From: Roridomyces roridus
Taxonomy: Eukaryota > Basidiomycota > Agaricomycetes > Agaricales > Mycenaceae
Assembly (NCBI GenBank): GCA_029378245.1
Contig: JARKIF010000063.1
Span: 62,001-126,000, forward strand
DNA: 64,000 bases
Reading direction: 5' to 3'
Under the pieces are notes generated by a model. It was not told the DNA's origin and did no database searches. It saw only the letters and a program-made list of their open reading frames with translations. Shown here piece by piece: positions 34,665 through 46,163 of this stretch. Each line of letters begins with the position of its first letter. Position 1 is the first letter of the stretch. The position numbers and the translations under genes were made by a program.

Positions 34665-35180
34665 CTAGACTGATAATGAGTGGCCAGCTGCGAGCATGGA
34701 ATCCGTACACACCCTGGTATACCAGTTTTTTGAGCTAGATTCTCGTGCGACTCGTCTGGAAAACCTGGAGGAGGGTCGCTGATGGTGACGTGGCTTCCAT
34801 TCCCGACTAGCATGCCACCGAGACGTCCGCGAAATCCCCTTCCCTGTGGTCAAGCTCGAGCTATGAATCTTCTGAGAACGTGGACTTCGGGTACAGGGTG
34901 GATTCGCCGAGAGGCCTGGACTGATGAGAGTGAGTGGCCATCGCCGGCGAGCATGGAAGGCGTACGGACCTTGAATGCCACCTTTGAATCCGAATCCCGA
35001 CACAACTTGGGAGGAGGGCTGCGACGTGGCTTGGACTCGCGACCAGACGTTCGTGAAAACTCGTTCCTTCTAAGATCGGGGACCTCGGGTACAGGTACAG
35101 GTCCAGTGGGTACGCTCAGCGGCCTAGACTGTGGATGAGAGGCCATGGGAGTACGGAAGGCGTTACGCACCTTGATTGCC
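34665..35180. repeat. Imperfect tandem repeat, units ~210-250 bp
   Basis: Three units share a block reading about CCTAGACTGATGAGTGG, GCGAGCATGGAA, CGTACGG and CCTTGAATGCCACC: at 34660-34720, 34910-34985 and 35110-35185. Copies are diverged. The array ends about 220 bp before the cytochrome c ATG. Confidence 0.5.
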
Positions 35181-35404
35181 ACCAATCCTTCGTTACCGCC
35201 TAGCATTCGCGCAAGGAGCGTACTTAAAGTAGCACGCCCAGACCGCTGCCGGTGATATTTTGAGAGTTCGAGGGCCTCTTGTGTCCGGGGCGAAGGGAGG
35301 GGCAGCAGATGGTAGACGATCAAAAGACAAGCGTCATCGACGTCACCATTTATTGTCTGTTTCATACCACCACCACCACCACCTCAGCGATACTAGACTA
35401 GACG

Positions 35405-35998
35405 ATGCCCTACTCCCCAGGTGTGTACACCAAGCCATTCATAGCCACCTGAATCCGACTCCCGCAGGTGACGCCGGCAAAGGCGCTGGTCTCTTCAAGA
35501 CACGTTGCGCGCAATGCCACACAGTGCGTTCTCCGCCTTTCATTCTACGCGTTCTCCACCTGATTTCCGTTCCAAACAGCTCGGCCAGGGCGAAGGACAT
35601 AAAGTCGGACCTAACCTCCACGGGTACGTGTCTCGCGCCTTCTTCATCAAGTGACACGTCGAATTGCCTCCCCCTCCCAGCCTCTTTGGCCGCAAGACCG
35701 GACAGGCTGACGGGTTCTCGTACACCGCGGCCAACGTCAACAAGGGCATTACATGGAGCGAGGAAACGCTTTTCGACTACCTCGAGAACCCCAAAAAGGT
35801 GTGTACACGTCCGACCACCGGAGATTACGCTGACGTCGACGATGTCGGGCAGTACATCCCCGGTACGAAGATGGCGTTTGCTGGGCTCAAGAAGGACAAG
35901 GACCGGAACGATCTCATTACGCATTTGACGGAGGCGGTAAGTGTCCACAGTGCAGATATAGGCTTTCGATTCTGACCGATCTTCCGTAGACCAAGTAA
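35405..35998 (+). CDS. CYC1: Cytochrome c
   Basis: Six exons (35405-35420, 35468-35523, 35580-35623, 35681-35798, 35853-35936, 35990-35998) give 108 aa. The protein starts [19 protein letters not shown]. Heme attachment is CAQCH, then [14 protein letters not shown], and [14 protein letters not shown] supplies the axial Met. It ends LTEATK. The length and every landmark match mitochondrial cytochrome c, the electron carrier between complexes III and IV in the intermembrane space. The first exon is 16 nt and the last 9 nt, so simple gene finders would miss both. There is no targeting peptide, as normal for this protein. Confidence 0.97.
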
Positions 35999-36302
35999 TT
36001 TACACCCCACGTCTCTAATTATCTCTTCTTTTTGGAATACATCTACTTGGACTGTTACCTGTTTGCCTTTGAGGCACTTCGACTTCGACGCCTTCCCCGC
36101 TGATGTGCAGAATTCTCGCCTCCCGTTTCCTGAGAGTCTCGACAAGCTCGATCATTTTGTCGTACTCCAGCCCTCCACGAGTCAACTGGGGGTGTGCGTC
36201 TATTTCCTCAGACGACTGAGCCTCCTGATTTCAACATGATGTATTTTAAATGGAATTCAAGGACGCTCCCAGCCGCTCCCTTGTTTGACTTCTCCCAACA
36301 CC

Positions 36303-37258
36303 TCAATCGCAGAACGTCACCTAGCAGATATCCATCATGATCAATTAACGCAGCCTTCAGAAAGTCAGACCTACCACCAAGTTGACGTTATCCGTCTGGC
36401 AAGCAACCACAATCGGGGGTCCGCCGGGTGTCAGGAAGGCGTTCGGACAGCCTGGAATGGTGCCTAGCCAAAATTCAAGTCAGAGCTTTATTCGTTTGAA
36501 CCTAACGTTGAAAGTACAATCCATGCCGGCGCCGTCACAGCCGTTGAAGTACCTGGGCTCGTTAGATAGAGGTCGCGGTATGTAAGGGTCGGGGGAACGC
36601 ACCCGAAGCCGGTCACCACAGAGAATGCGTGCCTGAACGGGATCGTTGTCACGATTTGAATTCAAGTGCGGGTAGATGGAAACTCACGGCGGGACAACAG
36701 TGATGTCAGCGCTGGAACCCCCGCCTGGGCTGGTCGGGTTCTGCATTGAATCGTGAGTCCATACTTGAGACGAATCGAGGGGCCGCGACTCGTACCTGGA
36801 GGGTGATGTCAACCGTACTGCATCCCTCGCCTTTGGCACCGCAGCTTCCTACGAGAGCTCGGTCAATTGGATCAAGCCTTCAAACGGAGTGTGTACCAGT
36901 TTGCAGGAACGCAATGGCGTCGATGATGGGTCCGGTGGAGTTGTACGCCGCTGAATACGGAGGGCAGTAAGTCTCCGAGAGAGCGGAGCCTGCGTGGAAT
37001 GCACGTACCACCGGTGGAGAGAACCGTGCCGTCTTGCGCGATCAACATGGGCTATTACGATGTGAGAGTTGATATCGGCACTTGGGAAGAGACATACGGT
37101 TCCTGCACCACAACTGGACGGACAGTTTTGACTGGATGGAAGAGAAGGGAGTTGGTGGAAGCTTACTGGTTCTCGAACATAACGGTGTGAGTCTCCCCGC
37201 GGACGGTGGTGATGAGGGCAACAGCGAGCAGGGCGAGGGTTTTTGTGAGCGAGAACAT
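36303..37258 (-). CDS. Small secreted protein of the ETHTVxFxNxCG family, copy 1
   Basis: Ten exons give 160 aa: 37258-37167, 37113-37098, 37051-37009, 36950-36897, 36848-36796, 36740-36688, 36632-36603, 36552-36518, 36463-36375, 36320-36303. A signal peptide (MFSLTKTLALLAVALITTVR) precedes GETHTVMFENHCGAGTP. Then come VLSTGG, IDAIAFLQTGSCGAKGEGC, NPTSPGGGSSADITVVPP, HAFSVVTGFGYFNGCDGAGM and VACQTDNVNLVVTFC. The Cys pattern and VTFC end match copies 2 and 3. Such proteins are common in agaricomycetes and are sometimes labelled glycopeptide; their role is unknown. It has nine introns, four more than copy 2. Phases are consistent throughout, so it should be functional. Confidence 0.85.
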
Positions 37259-38849
37259 CGGGGAAGAGGGTGCGTGGACGACACTGTCAGTGTGGCGGCT
37301 TTTAAATTGTAAATTCGGGACGGTGATTGAGTTCTCAACAAGCCGACGACAGGAGATTCCCGATCACTTGTCAGCCGAGAGCGGATCCAACAGGGAACAG
37401 AGATGTTCATCAGCCTGTTGAATGCGGCGATTCACGACCGTCAGGACTCGGTGGAATGTGCGGGTCCATACATATTTCTAGGCGAATCCATGTGCTTCAA
37501 TACATGCATGCAGTAATCCTTTCAGTTGAACCTTGACATTGAATTGTGCCATCTGCCGTCACCCAGGATTTAGAGCATCGTGTCCTTACCCGTGAGTTTG
37601 GTACAAAAAATAAAGTCCTACAAAGCGTAGGAACGCCTGGGTTCCAATCGAACGAAGTTTTCATTGCCACTCACCAGTGCTGAGTACAGTCCCAGCTCAC
37701 ACTACATGAAGACTGAGATTTCGCCTTGAGGCTTAGCCGAATCGTTGGACATTGAACTGGTTCAATACCAATTCAATTCATAACGGAAGCTCGGCCGACT
37801 TACTTGAGGTATTCACTCAATTTGGAAATCGGCGCGCCTCCGTTTGAGATTTCCCGAGATCGAACAGTCTGTTTCGACAAGTCATGCTCTGTCATCCTTA
37901 CTTGTAGACAGACTGGTTAAACCGTGTGACAACTGATTAGTCGTTGTCATCCGGATCCTTCTCGTCATCTTCCCTCATCAACAGCCGCTTTCGCCCTTCA
38001 CACCGCCGAGTTTTTTCCCCCAATCCTTCGCTGAATCTATTCCTTGCCTCGCAAAGTGCCACGTAGAGCTAGCTGGCCGTACCCCGAGCTCTGTAACGAG
38101 CGAATGCTCGTACCCCTGGGGGCATATACTCAGAAACCCGCTCAATGGATGCCCTCCGGCCTCCAGCCACATGCATTATCCCTGCCATCATCCCCCGGCG
38201 GCATTGCCGCCCTCTTGGTCAGGATAGCTTGCGCCCTTGACCATGATCTTGCGGGAAGGAAACAAAGAACTCGCGCAGCTTGGAAAATATAGCCCTCAGG
38301 TGACAATTCATGTTGGATACACACATACCAGGACCCGTGTGAGAGCGCATCTACATTCTTATCTGCGGCATCTCACACTTTTCTCAGAAGACCTTCTTTT
38401 TTGGGAGCCGAGGACGCCGTCCTCTGATGTTTCCGACAATCCAAGTCTGTCGACTAGCTGGGGTAAGTGCGGCATACTGCAGTGGAGGCGTATTTCGAGC
38501 ACGCTCCATTTTTGTGTGTCCATTGATCACACACCGGCATAAAACCTGGGAAGCCGGTATAACATATGCAAAAGACAAGGAGAGTGGTTAAACTTGAGTC
38601 TCGGTTGAGCACCATCTGCAGAGAATCGAGGTAAGGTTTACTCTCGCGACGATCGAGGCCTGCTCAGTTATGTAGGATCCGGGTGATGAATCCTTCATGT
38701 GGACGAAAAGAGGAACCGCCCGGATGCTGCTATTTATCTCACTCTGCCGCGAATAGCTCAGCGTCCAGGGCGATTCGATTCTATCCCCGCGTGCTGTGAC
38801 TGAGATAAAAGGACAAGCCACCCTGGCGCATGCACTCATTTCAAATCCG
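37259..38849. other. Intergenic; upstream region of peroxygenase C
   Basis: 37.3-38.2 kb holds nothing I can support. From about 38330 the sequence is a diverged inverted copy of the region upstream of peroxygenase D. Confidence 0.5.
38805..38811 (+). promoter_or_regulatory. TATA-like element of peroxygenase C
   Basis: ATAAAAG in GAGATAAAAGGACAAG, 45 bp upstream of the ATG. Confidence 0.6.
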
Positions 38850-40576
38850 ATGCGGCTTCCCACTCTCCTCTCCCTCCTCTTCCTCCACGCCGTTAACGCA
38901 AGGCTGGAAGTCCGCGATGGGCAAACTGCGACTCTCATCACCTTCCCTGCAACGCCCACCGATCTCGGATTAAAACGAATCCCTGATGATGCACATCCGT
39001 TCATCGCACCTGGGCCGCATGACCAGCGTGGTCGTGAGTCTACTTTTATTCTGTCCTTCCTGTCGGACTAGAGCGCTGACTAGCGCTGACTCTGCATTGT
39101 AGCTTGTCGTCAGTCATTTAAGCGGTCCAATATCCCGTGTATGGGCTAACGAATTGCAGCTGGGATGAACACCCTCGCGAACCACGGCTATATCCCCAGA
39201 AAGTGGGTCTTTTGTGATTCGACTGCAAACCTGACTGATAAATATGCCACCTAGCGGCATCGCAACGTTTGAGGAAGTTGTGCTCGGTTCGGTGGAGGTG
39301 CTTGTGGAAGCTTTCCTAGGCCAATCAACACCTGACACCCCCCTTCTAGGCGTACAACCTCGAAATCAACCTTGCTGGCTTCATCGCTGCGGGGAACATG
39401 GTACCTCCTCACCCTCCCGAGTTATGAATTCGTCGACTGACTGAAGCTTTTTCGTTGAGCTCATGCGAGGCAACCCGTTCGTGAACAAAATATCCATTGG
39501 TGGAGTCTCGCCTCTCGTTCCTCCCCTTCCTGGAGGAATCGGTGGCAATGCGACGGGCGGGATATCCAAACATGGTGGATTTGAGGGTATGTGAGCTTTG
39601 TCATCGTTCGTTTCCTCCAACTCAAGCTACATGGCCAGGGGATGCGTCGATGACTCGGGCTGATGCGGCCATTGGAGATAACAAGGACTTCCAGAACATC
39701 CTCTACGATCTCGTACGCTCCTCTTCGTGCTTTCCAATGGCATGTCTAATTCACTTGTACCCAGGACCTCTTGTCTTTGGGCCAATTTGGCGACGACGGA
39801 CCAGAGGGACCGAACACGCTTTTCAATGTACAGACTATGAGTGCGATCAAGCAACGGAATTTGCAGATGAACCAGATGATCGACCCTGAGGTGAGTCGGC
39901 GGCGTTCCCAGCGCGATTTTGAAGTTATAAGGATACTTATTGTCGGCTGCTAGTTTCATTTCACTCCGATACGCGTCGCCGGATCGTTCACCGAGGCGGC
40001 TTTCATCTTAGGGTGAGCGACCGTTCTTGCATTCAACCATTCGCATCACTCATGCGGCGTCCTTCAGCATCTTCGCAAATGGTGACAGCTCCATTCGGTG
40101 CTTGGCCCACTTCATCTTTCTAATATCAAGTCTCCAGGCACGACGAATCAATCCTCCCTCTCAACAGTTGGCTCGTTCCTCCGGAATCAAACGTTCCCGT
40201 CCAACTGGCACCGTGCGGCGGGCCCGGTGTCTCTCGGCGGGCTCTCAGGGGAGATCCAGGCGGGAGTCGACCCCAATATCGTCGTGGCTTCGCATAATGA
40301 CGCACAAGGCAATCTCGTACCGGATACTCCGCCCCCAGCGCCGTTTGATGCTAACCCCGTAAGTAACCCCTCGTCTATTGCATTTGCTAGATACTAAACA
40401 CTTTCTAGGGCTGCGAATTTTACTTTGATCTATTTGCGAACATGCCTGCAGGCCTCGCAAATGTCACGGGGGTGTTCAAGCAGAATGTTGATTTGCTGAC
40501 GAGTCTGGTTAGGGCGTCCGTGGCTGGGGCTGCCTGTAATCAGACGTTGGTACCGTTTGGACCGCCGGACAACTAA
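38850..40576 (+). CDS. Heme-thiolate peroxidase / unspecific peroxygenase, copy C
   Basis: Twelve exons give 371 aa: 38850-39033, 39103-39108, 39160-39202, 39255-39297, 39350-39400, 39460-39586, 39639-39712, 39765-39890, 39954-40012, 40068-40081, 40138-40358, 40409-40576. It has a signal peptide (MRLPTLLSLLFLHAVNA), RGPCPGMNTLANHG across the 6-nt exon, FEGDASMTRADAAIGDN, and TPIRVAGSFTEAAF for the Arg-Glu pair. The C-terminal part is GCEFYFDLFANMPAGLANVT. All residues known to be needed in peroxygenases are present. With D it has the fullest intron set (11), probably ancestral. Paralogue D ends 500 bp downstream on the other strand. Confidence 0.93.
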
Positions 40577-41079
40577 TTCTAGTGATTCGAGCTAATATTC
40601 CTTGGGCATCTTATTTTGTTCTCTGACTGTCGAATCCAATCCGGGTCCTCTGTTGTGGGCCGATTATACCAAAGCTGGATGTCAGAATCCCAGCCTCCAG
40701 GTAATGTGCATGGGTTGGAAATTGAGCTGCTTGCCCGGGAACCTCGTTCGATTCGATCCCAGGCTTGGTTCGATCGTGCTTCGGCTTTTTGTCTTTTCAC
40801 CCCCCGCAGCGCTGACTCAAGCTGCCATCAACAGCGGCGGTTCTTGGACTCGATAGGGAGCCCGAGAGTTTGCAGAACATACTACAGGACGCCTTGCCCA
40901 ATTAGTAAAAGATGTGGGTGGCAGAGAACCAGAAGCCGGGCTCGAGTCGAACGAGGTTGGCATCCTGGAACAAATTATGATTCGTTCACATTATGGAGTG
41001 CCCGACAGTGAATTCGCAATCCGATGCTTCTTTATGTAATTTGAGATTCAGACAATGAACATAGAAGAACCGCAAAATC

Positions 41080-42803
41080 CTAGTTATCCGGCGGTCCAAA
41101 CGGCGCCAGTGTCTGATTACACGCCGACCCACCCACAGACGCTCTCACCGCATTCGCCAGCAAATCCACATTCTGCTTCAACACCCCCGTCGCATTCGCG
41201 AGTCCCGCAGGCATGTGTGCGAATAGATCAAAGTAAAATCCGCACCCCTAGAAAACGTTCATGTCAGCGTCTGCAATGCCACTAGGGGAGATTGATGCGA
41301 TTGGGCTGACTTACGAGGTTAGCATCAAACGGCGCTGGGGGCGGGGTATCCGGGACGAGGTTCCCTTGTGCGTCATTATGCGAAGCCACAACGATGCTGG
41401 GGTCAACCCCCGCTTGGATCGCCAGGGCAGTCCCGCCGAGAACCAGGCCCGACACCGGGGCCGCCGCGCGGTGCCAGTTTGGTGGGAAAGTTTGGTTCCG
41501 GAAGAACGAGCCGATTGTGGAGAGGGAAGATTGATTCGTCGTGCCTGGATAGACAGACATGATATTAGAAAGCTCAAGTGAGATGAAGATTCGACGTGGA
41601 CCAACCATTTGCGAAGATGCTAAAGAATGCGCGCAGTGTGAGTGATGATTCGAATTAAGATGAATAAGCTCACCCTAAGACAAAAGCAGCTTCGGTGAAT
41701 GATGCTACGGCGCGTATCGGAGTGAAGTGAAACTAGCAGCCGTGAATACGTGCTTATCTTGATGTCTTCAAAAATCGCGCACCTCAGGGTTAATCATTTG
41801 ATCCATCTGTAGATTCCGCTGCTTGATGGCACTCATGGTCTGTACGTTGAAAAGCGTGTTCGGTCCCTCCGGCCCGTCGCCGCCAAATTGGCCCAAAGAC
41901 AAGAGGTCCTAGAGTAGAAAATGAAATCAATTCCATCAGAAAACACAGGAAGCAACGTACCAGATCGTATAGGATGTCCTGAAAATCTGCATTATCTCCA
42001 ATGGCAGCGTCAGCCCGAGTCATCGACGCATCCCCTTTTCATGTAAGGTGAGCCCGGGAAACAGAATGGAAACGCTCGCATACCTTCAAATCCACCATGT
42101 TTGGACATCCCACCAGTTGCACTGCCACCAATCCCTCCGGGAAGAGGAGGAACGAGAGGCGATTCCCCACCGATGGATAGTTTGTTGACAAACGGGTTAC
42201 CGCGCATGAGCTCAAGAACTCCGTTAGCTGACGGATTTACAACTCGGGAAAGAGAGCTAGAGATACCATGTTGCCGGCGACGATGAACGCGGCAAAGTTG
42301 ATTTCGAGGTTGTACGCCTAAAAGGTGAGGTATCAGGTGTTGATTGAAGTATGAAATCTTCCAGAAGCACCTCCACCGAACCGAGGACGATTTCTTCAAA
42401 CGTTGCGACCCCGCTAGGTGGCATTGTTGTCAGCCAGGTTCATGGTTGAGAAGATAAAAGCCCACTTTCTCGAGATATAGCCGTGGTTCGCGAGCGTGTT
42501 CATCCCAGCTGCAATTCGTCAGCCCATTCACAGGACATTGTGCCGCTTGAATGACTGACGACAAGCTACAATGGACGGTCATTCCAGGTACCAGAAAAAG
42601 AGTGAACAAGTGAACTTACGCCCACGCTGGTCGTCCGGCCCAGGTGCGATGAACGGATGTGCATCGTCGGGAATTTGTTTCAATCCGAGATCGGTGGGCG
42701 TTGCAGGGAATGTGATGAGAGTCGCAGTTTGCCCATCGCGCACTTCCAACTTGGCAGCAACGACGCGGAGGAAGAGGAAGGAGAGCAGAGTGGGAACCCG
42801 CAT
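41080..42803 (-). CDS. Heme-thiolate peroxidase / unspecific peroxygenase, copy D
   Basis: Twelve exons give 374 aa: 42803-42620, 42565-42560, 42508-42466, 42413-42371, 42317-42267, 42210-42084, 42034-41961, 41908-41783, 41732-41674, 41619-41606, 41544-41315, 41247-41080. It has a signal peptide (MRVPTLLSFLFLRVVAA), RGPCPGMNTLANHG, FEGDASMTRADAAIGDN and TPIRAVASFTEAAF. Intron positions are identical to copy C. Some divergence is seen near GQFGGDGPEG and MINPE. It is probably an active secreted H2O2-dependent oxygenase. TATA-like ATAAAAG sits at 42862-42856. It is convergent with copy C. Confidence 0.93.
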
Positions 42804-42855
42804 CGGACTCGAATGGCGAGGGAGTAAGTGGGTGCATACACTGCGGCGTCTTGTG

Positions 42856-42862
42856 CTTTTAT
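42856..42862 (-). promoter_or_regulatory. TATA-like element of peroxygenase D
   Basis: ATAAAAG in GGGATAAAAGCACAAG, 53 bp upstream of the ATG. Confidence 0.6.
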
Positions 42863-43614
42863 CCCAGTCCCGGACCGTGAGGAGAGATCAGAGAACTGAA
42901 TCGCCCTGAGCGCTCAGCGCTGAGCTATCCTTGTTTTAGCGGCGGAGTGAGGTAAGTGACAGCATCCTGGTACATAGTTCCTGTCCTTGTCCACATGACG
43001 GATTCATCCCGCCGAGGAGCCCCATCCCACAGAACTCACCGAGCAGGCCTCCATCATCGAGAAGGTAAAACGTACTCTGGTACTCTGCATGCGATCCTCG
43101 ACTGAGATTCGAGTAGACAGTGTCTTTGCCACATATCGCACGTCCCCACCCTTTGTGTGTCCACCGCTCACACCGGGAAAATGCCTGGGAAGCCGGCGTG
43201 GCATACACCGCAGTTGCAGCATATCGCCGAACTTAGGCGAGCCAGTCAGCATTGTTAGATTCTCGGAAACATCGGAAGATGGGGTCCTCGGCTTGCAAAG
43301 AAGACGTTCTTTCAAGAAAAGCGTCAGATGCCGCAGATAAGAATGTAAGTGCGCGCTCACATGGGCGCGGGTACCAATTGAATGGGGTGTGTATCCAACA
43401 GCGCTGACCCCCTGGATTGTGAGTCACCTGAGAGCCCGTATTTGCAAACTGCGCACGGTCATTTCAGACCGAGTTCTGTTCCGTTTGTTTCCCCGCCGGA
43501 GGGAGGTCGCGGTGGAGGGCGCAGGCCACCGGGGATGGCGGGGATAAGTAATGCCGGCTGAGCGAGGGGTGCATCCCGACGTCGGATGAGTTACTTATGC
43601 GAGTCCTGTCACAT

Positions 43615-44232
43615 TAGGGGCAGTCAGAGTAGCCGATTAAGCACCGATTATGCTGGCGATTATGCATCCGATTCTGGAGCTCCAAATCGTGGGATAATCG
43701 GGGAATTGTCTTAATCGTCGAATCGCGTGTACAAGCGGCTCTGGAGCCGCTTGTACACGCGATTAACGCGACGATTCTTGATTGCTCCTCATGCACTGGC
43801 AAACACCAGTCATAACCACAGGCCCTCTTTCATTCTGAGACTGTAAACCACATGAAAAATATTGGTTTGACCGGTTCAAATGACTGTACAGCTCACTGGT
43901 ACCATCCGGATTTTCCTCGGCAAGATAAGCACAGAAGCTCATGATCCAGGCTGGAAAGAAATTCAGACTTTCTCTCAGCAGGTGCCGAGATGTTTCTGGC
44001 AGCACACTCATCTATTTCTGGAGCAAACAACAAGTGTGCAGTACCATACATGCCCATATGTTGGTTTTTGTGTTCAGAATCCGCGCTATAATCGGCGCCA
44101 AAATCGAAATCAAGGTTGGGGCGGTCAAAGTCAGAATCCGATTATGCCGATTATCATCATTTTTTATTTCCAGAATCACGACCATAATCGTGGCCATAAT
44201 CCCTGCTGAATCGTCTACTCTGACTGCCCCTA
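43615..44232. mobile_element. hAT-type MITE, 618 bp, with long internal hairpin
   Basis: Perfect 18-bp inverted ends TAGGGGCAGTCAGAGTAG bound it. CGATTATG / CATAATCG words fill both ends. The flanks (TGTCACAT, TTGAGTGG) do not match, so the target duplication is lost or the ends recombined. At 43721-43764 a perfect palindrome with 21-bp arms and a 2-nt loop is embedded. Confidence 0.85.
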
Positions 44233-45285
44233 TTGAGTGGATTCAAGGAGATCAGAGTAGACACAGCTTCGAGGAGTATGAACAGTCGCTTGGGGGACGC
44301 CGCCGAGCTCTGAACAAGCTCTGGATTATCCACGTGGCAACTTTGCGGAGACGAGAAGGGGATTGCCACAAGATTGTCACGAAGCGAAGGAGTGGATGGA
44401 AAACCAGAAGCCTTGAAGCGCGAAACAGAGCCTTGCAACGCCCAGGTCTTTCAGCGGCCGAGGCGGAGATCCGGATGGGATGACAAAGCCGATCATTGAT
44501 CAATTCCCAGCTCCGGGAATCAGAATCAGATCCTCGGAGCTCACAACAAGTCTCCAATGCGCTCAAAGGTTGCTCAAAGGTGCTCCAACGCCTCAGTAGG
44601 CGACTGATTAAATAACAGGATACAGTTGGACTTGGAGCAAAAATCAACCGTCGACGGTACTTATTCATCTAACAATCGCTACACTCGATTCGAACGAGAG
44701 CTTGCGAGCATTTTCGGAGGGGGGGGGCTTTACAGATACCTTTCTGGATCATTAAATACTGTGTTCCTCTACGGTGGTAGCCTGCCAGCAACCTGATTGT
44801 ACCATCGGCCATCATCCTATCACAAATCCGTTGATCGGCTCGCCATCCAGGGTCCACAGGATACCAACAGAATGGAGCAGATAGAGTACTCCGCAGAATG
44901 AGCAGGCGATAGGGGTCTCAAATTCGAACGAGGCTGCAACCCGTCCGTTCACCGGCGCGTCGTGTTGGTTCGTTCTAGCAAGTTCTTGCTGAGCAACGAG
45001 GAGTCAGCGTTCAACTTGAAGTCGGTGGAGTTGAACACATGGCGCCTCGTAGTCACTGGATTGCTACCATCTTTCAGCATTGGAGTGCTGCCTGGGTTAC
45101 CAGGCTACGTACACAGTTCAAATTCCAATCCGGTGCCAAGCACCCCGGTTTCCAACCATGCAATCTGGTATAAATGGGACGCCTCTGGTACGGACTCCCT
45201 CCCAACTTATACACCACATTTAACTCCCTTCACCACCAACCAACCAACCATCCTTCCTCGCGAGCCGAGTCATATTAAATTCACA
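44233..45285. other. Intergenic region
   Basis: No gene is supported. TATA-like GTATAAAT at 45169 probably belongs to the next gene. Confidence 0.4.
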
Positions 45286-45547
45286 ATGCGCTTCACCGTC
45301 CTCATCGTCACCCTGTTCGCGACCTACGCCGCCGCCGCGTCGCTCGAGAAGAAGCAATGCTACCCTGCTTCCTGCGTACGTCCTCTCCGCCTCCTCTCCG
45401 GGAGTCGACTCATACTCTTGTAGGATTGCAACGAGAGCGGTTGCTCGAGCTCCAGCCCCGCTTGCTGCGCGGTGAGTGGTGATCCACCTGTGTTGCTGAC
45501 GGCTGACGGATTGGTTCCTGTTGCAGAATGGGAGCTGCCCCTGCTGA
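45286..45547 (+). CDS. Small secreted cysteine-rich peptide, 52 aa
   Basis: Exons 45286-45375, 45424-45471 and 45527-45547 are all in phase 0. A clear signal peptide (MRFTVLIVTLFATYAAAA) is followed by a ~34-residue mature part with eight Cys: C-x4-C-x1-C-x4-C-x6-CC-x3-C-x1-C. This compact pattern suggests four disulfides. Its function is unknown; size and Cys content are like secreted peptides that act outside the cell, but no named family is recognised. The upstream region has a TATA-like box and CACCAACCAACCA just before the ATG. It is too short for most gene callers. Confidence 0.82.
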
Positions 45548-46163
45548 TCACGAAGGGACGGAGGGAGTCAAATAATTGCCGAACCTTTAGGTTTGGCCTT
45601 AACAAGAATTCCTTGTCCCGTGGTTAGTGGCTGTGTATGCCGGTGTTTCTCTTATTTGCCGATTTACAGAACTGCAAAAAAAGGTTCGGCCCTCGCCGCT
45701 TGCGGCATCATCCGTACTCATTTGATAAATACACAAAGATTTGTACCCATGATATGTTGAATGTCTTCGAACTACTTCTTGTCTTTCTCCCGCCGCTCCT
45801 GGATCACTACATTGTGAAGCCGACATCACCGGCACACGCGAAAAATGAGCATCACATCAGTCCATCCGACATCATAATAAGTCGCCTCCTGAATAGAATG
45901 GAGAAGATCACAGGCAACGGCGTATCGCAAGTCGAGATGAGTATGCAACCAAAATTATGCAGGGAACGGCTGGGAACGGCCAAACCAGCGCCTCGTCCAA
46001 CATCCGACATCCAACGTTGAACTTGAACTAACCTTGCAGTTGCCGAGTATCCCACATCCAAAGTGCGCACAAAGAGATATATGTAACATTCCCAAAAAGA
46101 AACACATTAAATTAAAGATGTATCCAAACCGCCAAAGCCGACGTCATTCGTCCGTTGAACCGT
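45548..46163. other. Intergenic region
   Basis: Downstream sequence of two convergent genes; nothing else is seen. Confidence 0.5.

Larger units (their letters stand above)
38330..43370. repeat. Large inverted duplication (peroxygenases C and D, tail to tail)
   Basis: The left arm about 38330-40580 and the right arm about 43370-41080 contain the same gene in opposite directions, with matching promoter stretches (TCTTATCTGCGGCATCT at 38358 and, inverted, near 43340; GATGTTTCCGA in both). The spacer 40577-41079 is not part of the arms and has no supported gene. Confidence 0.8.
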
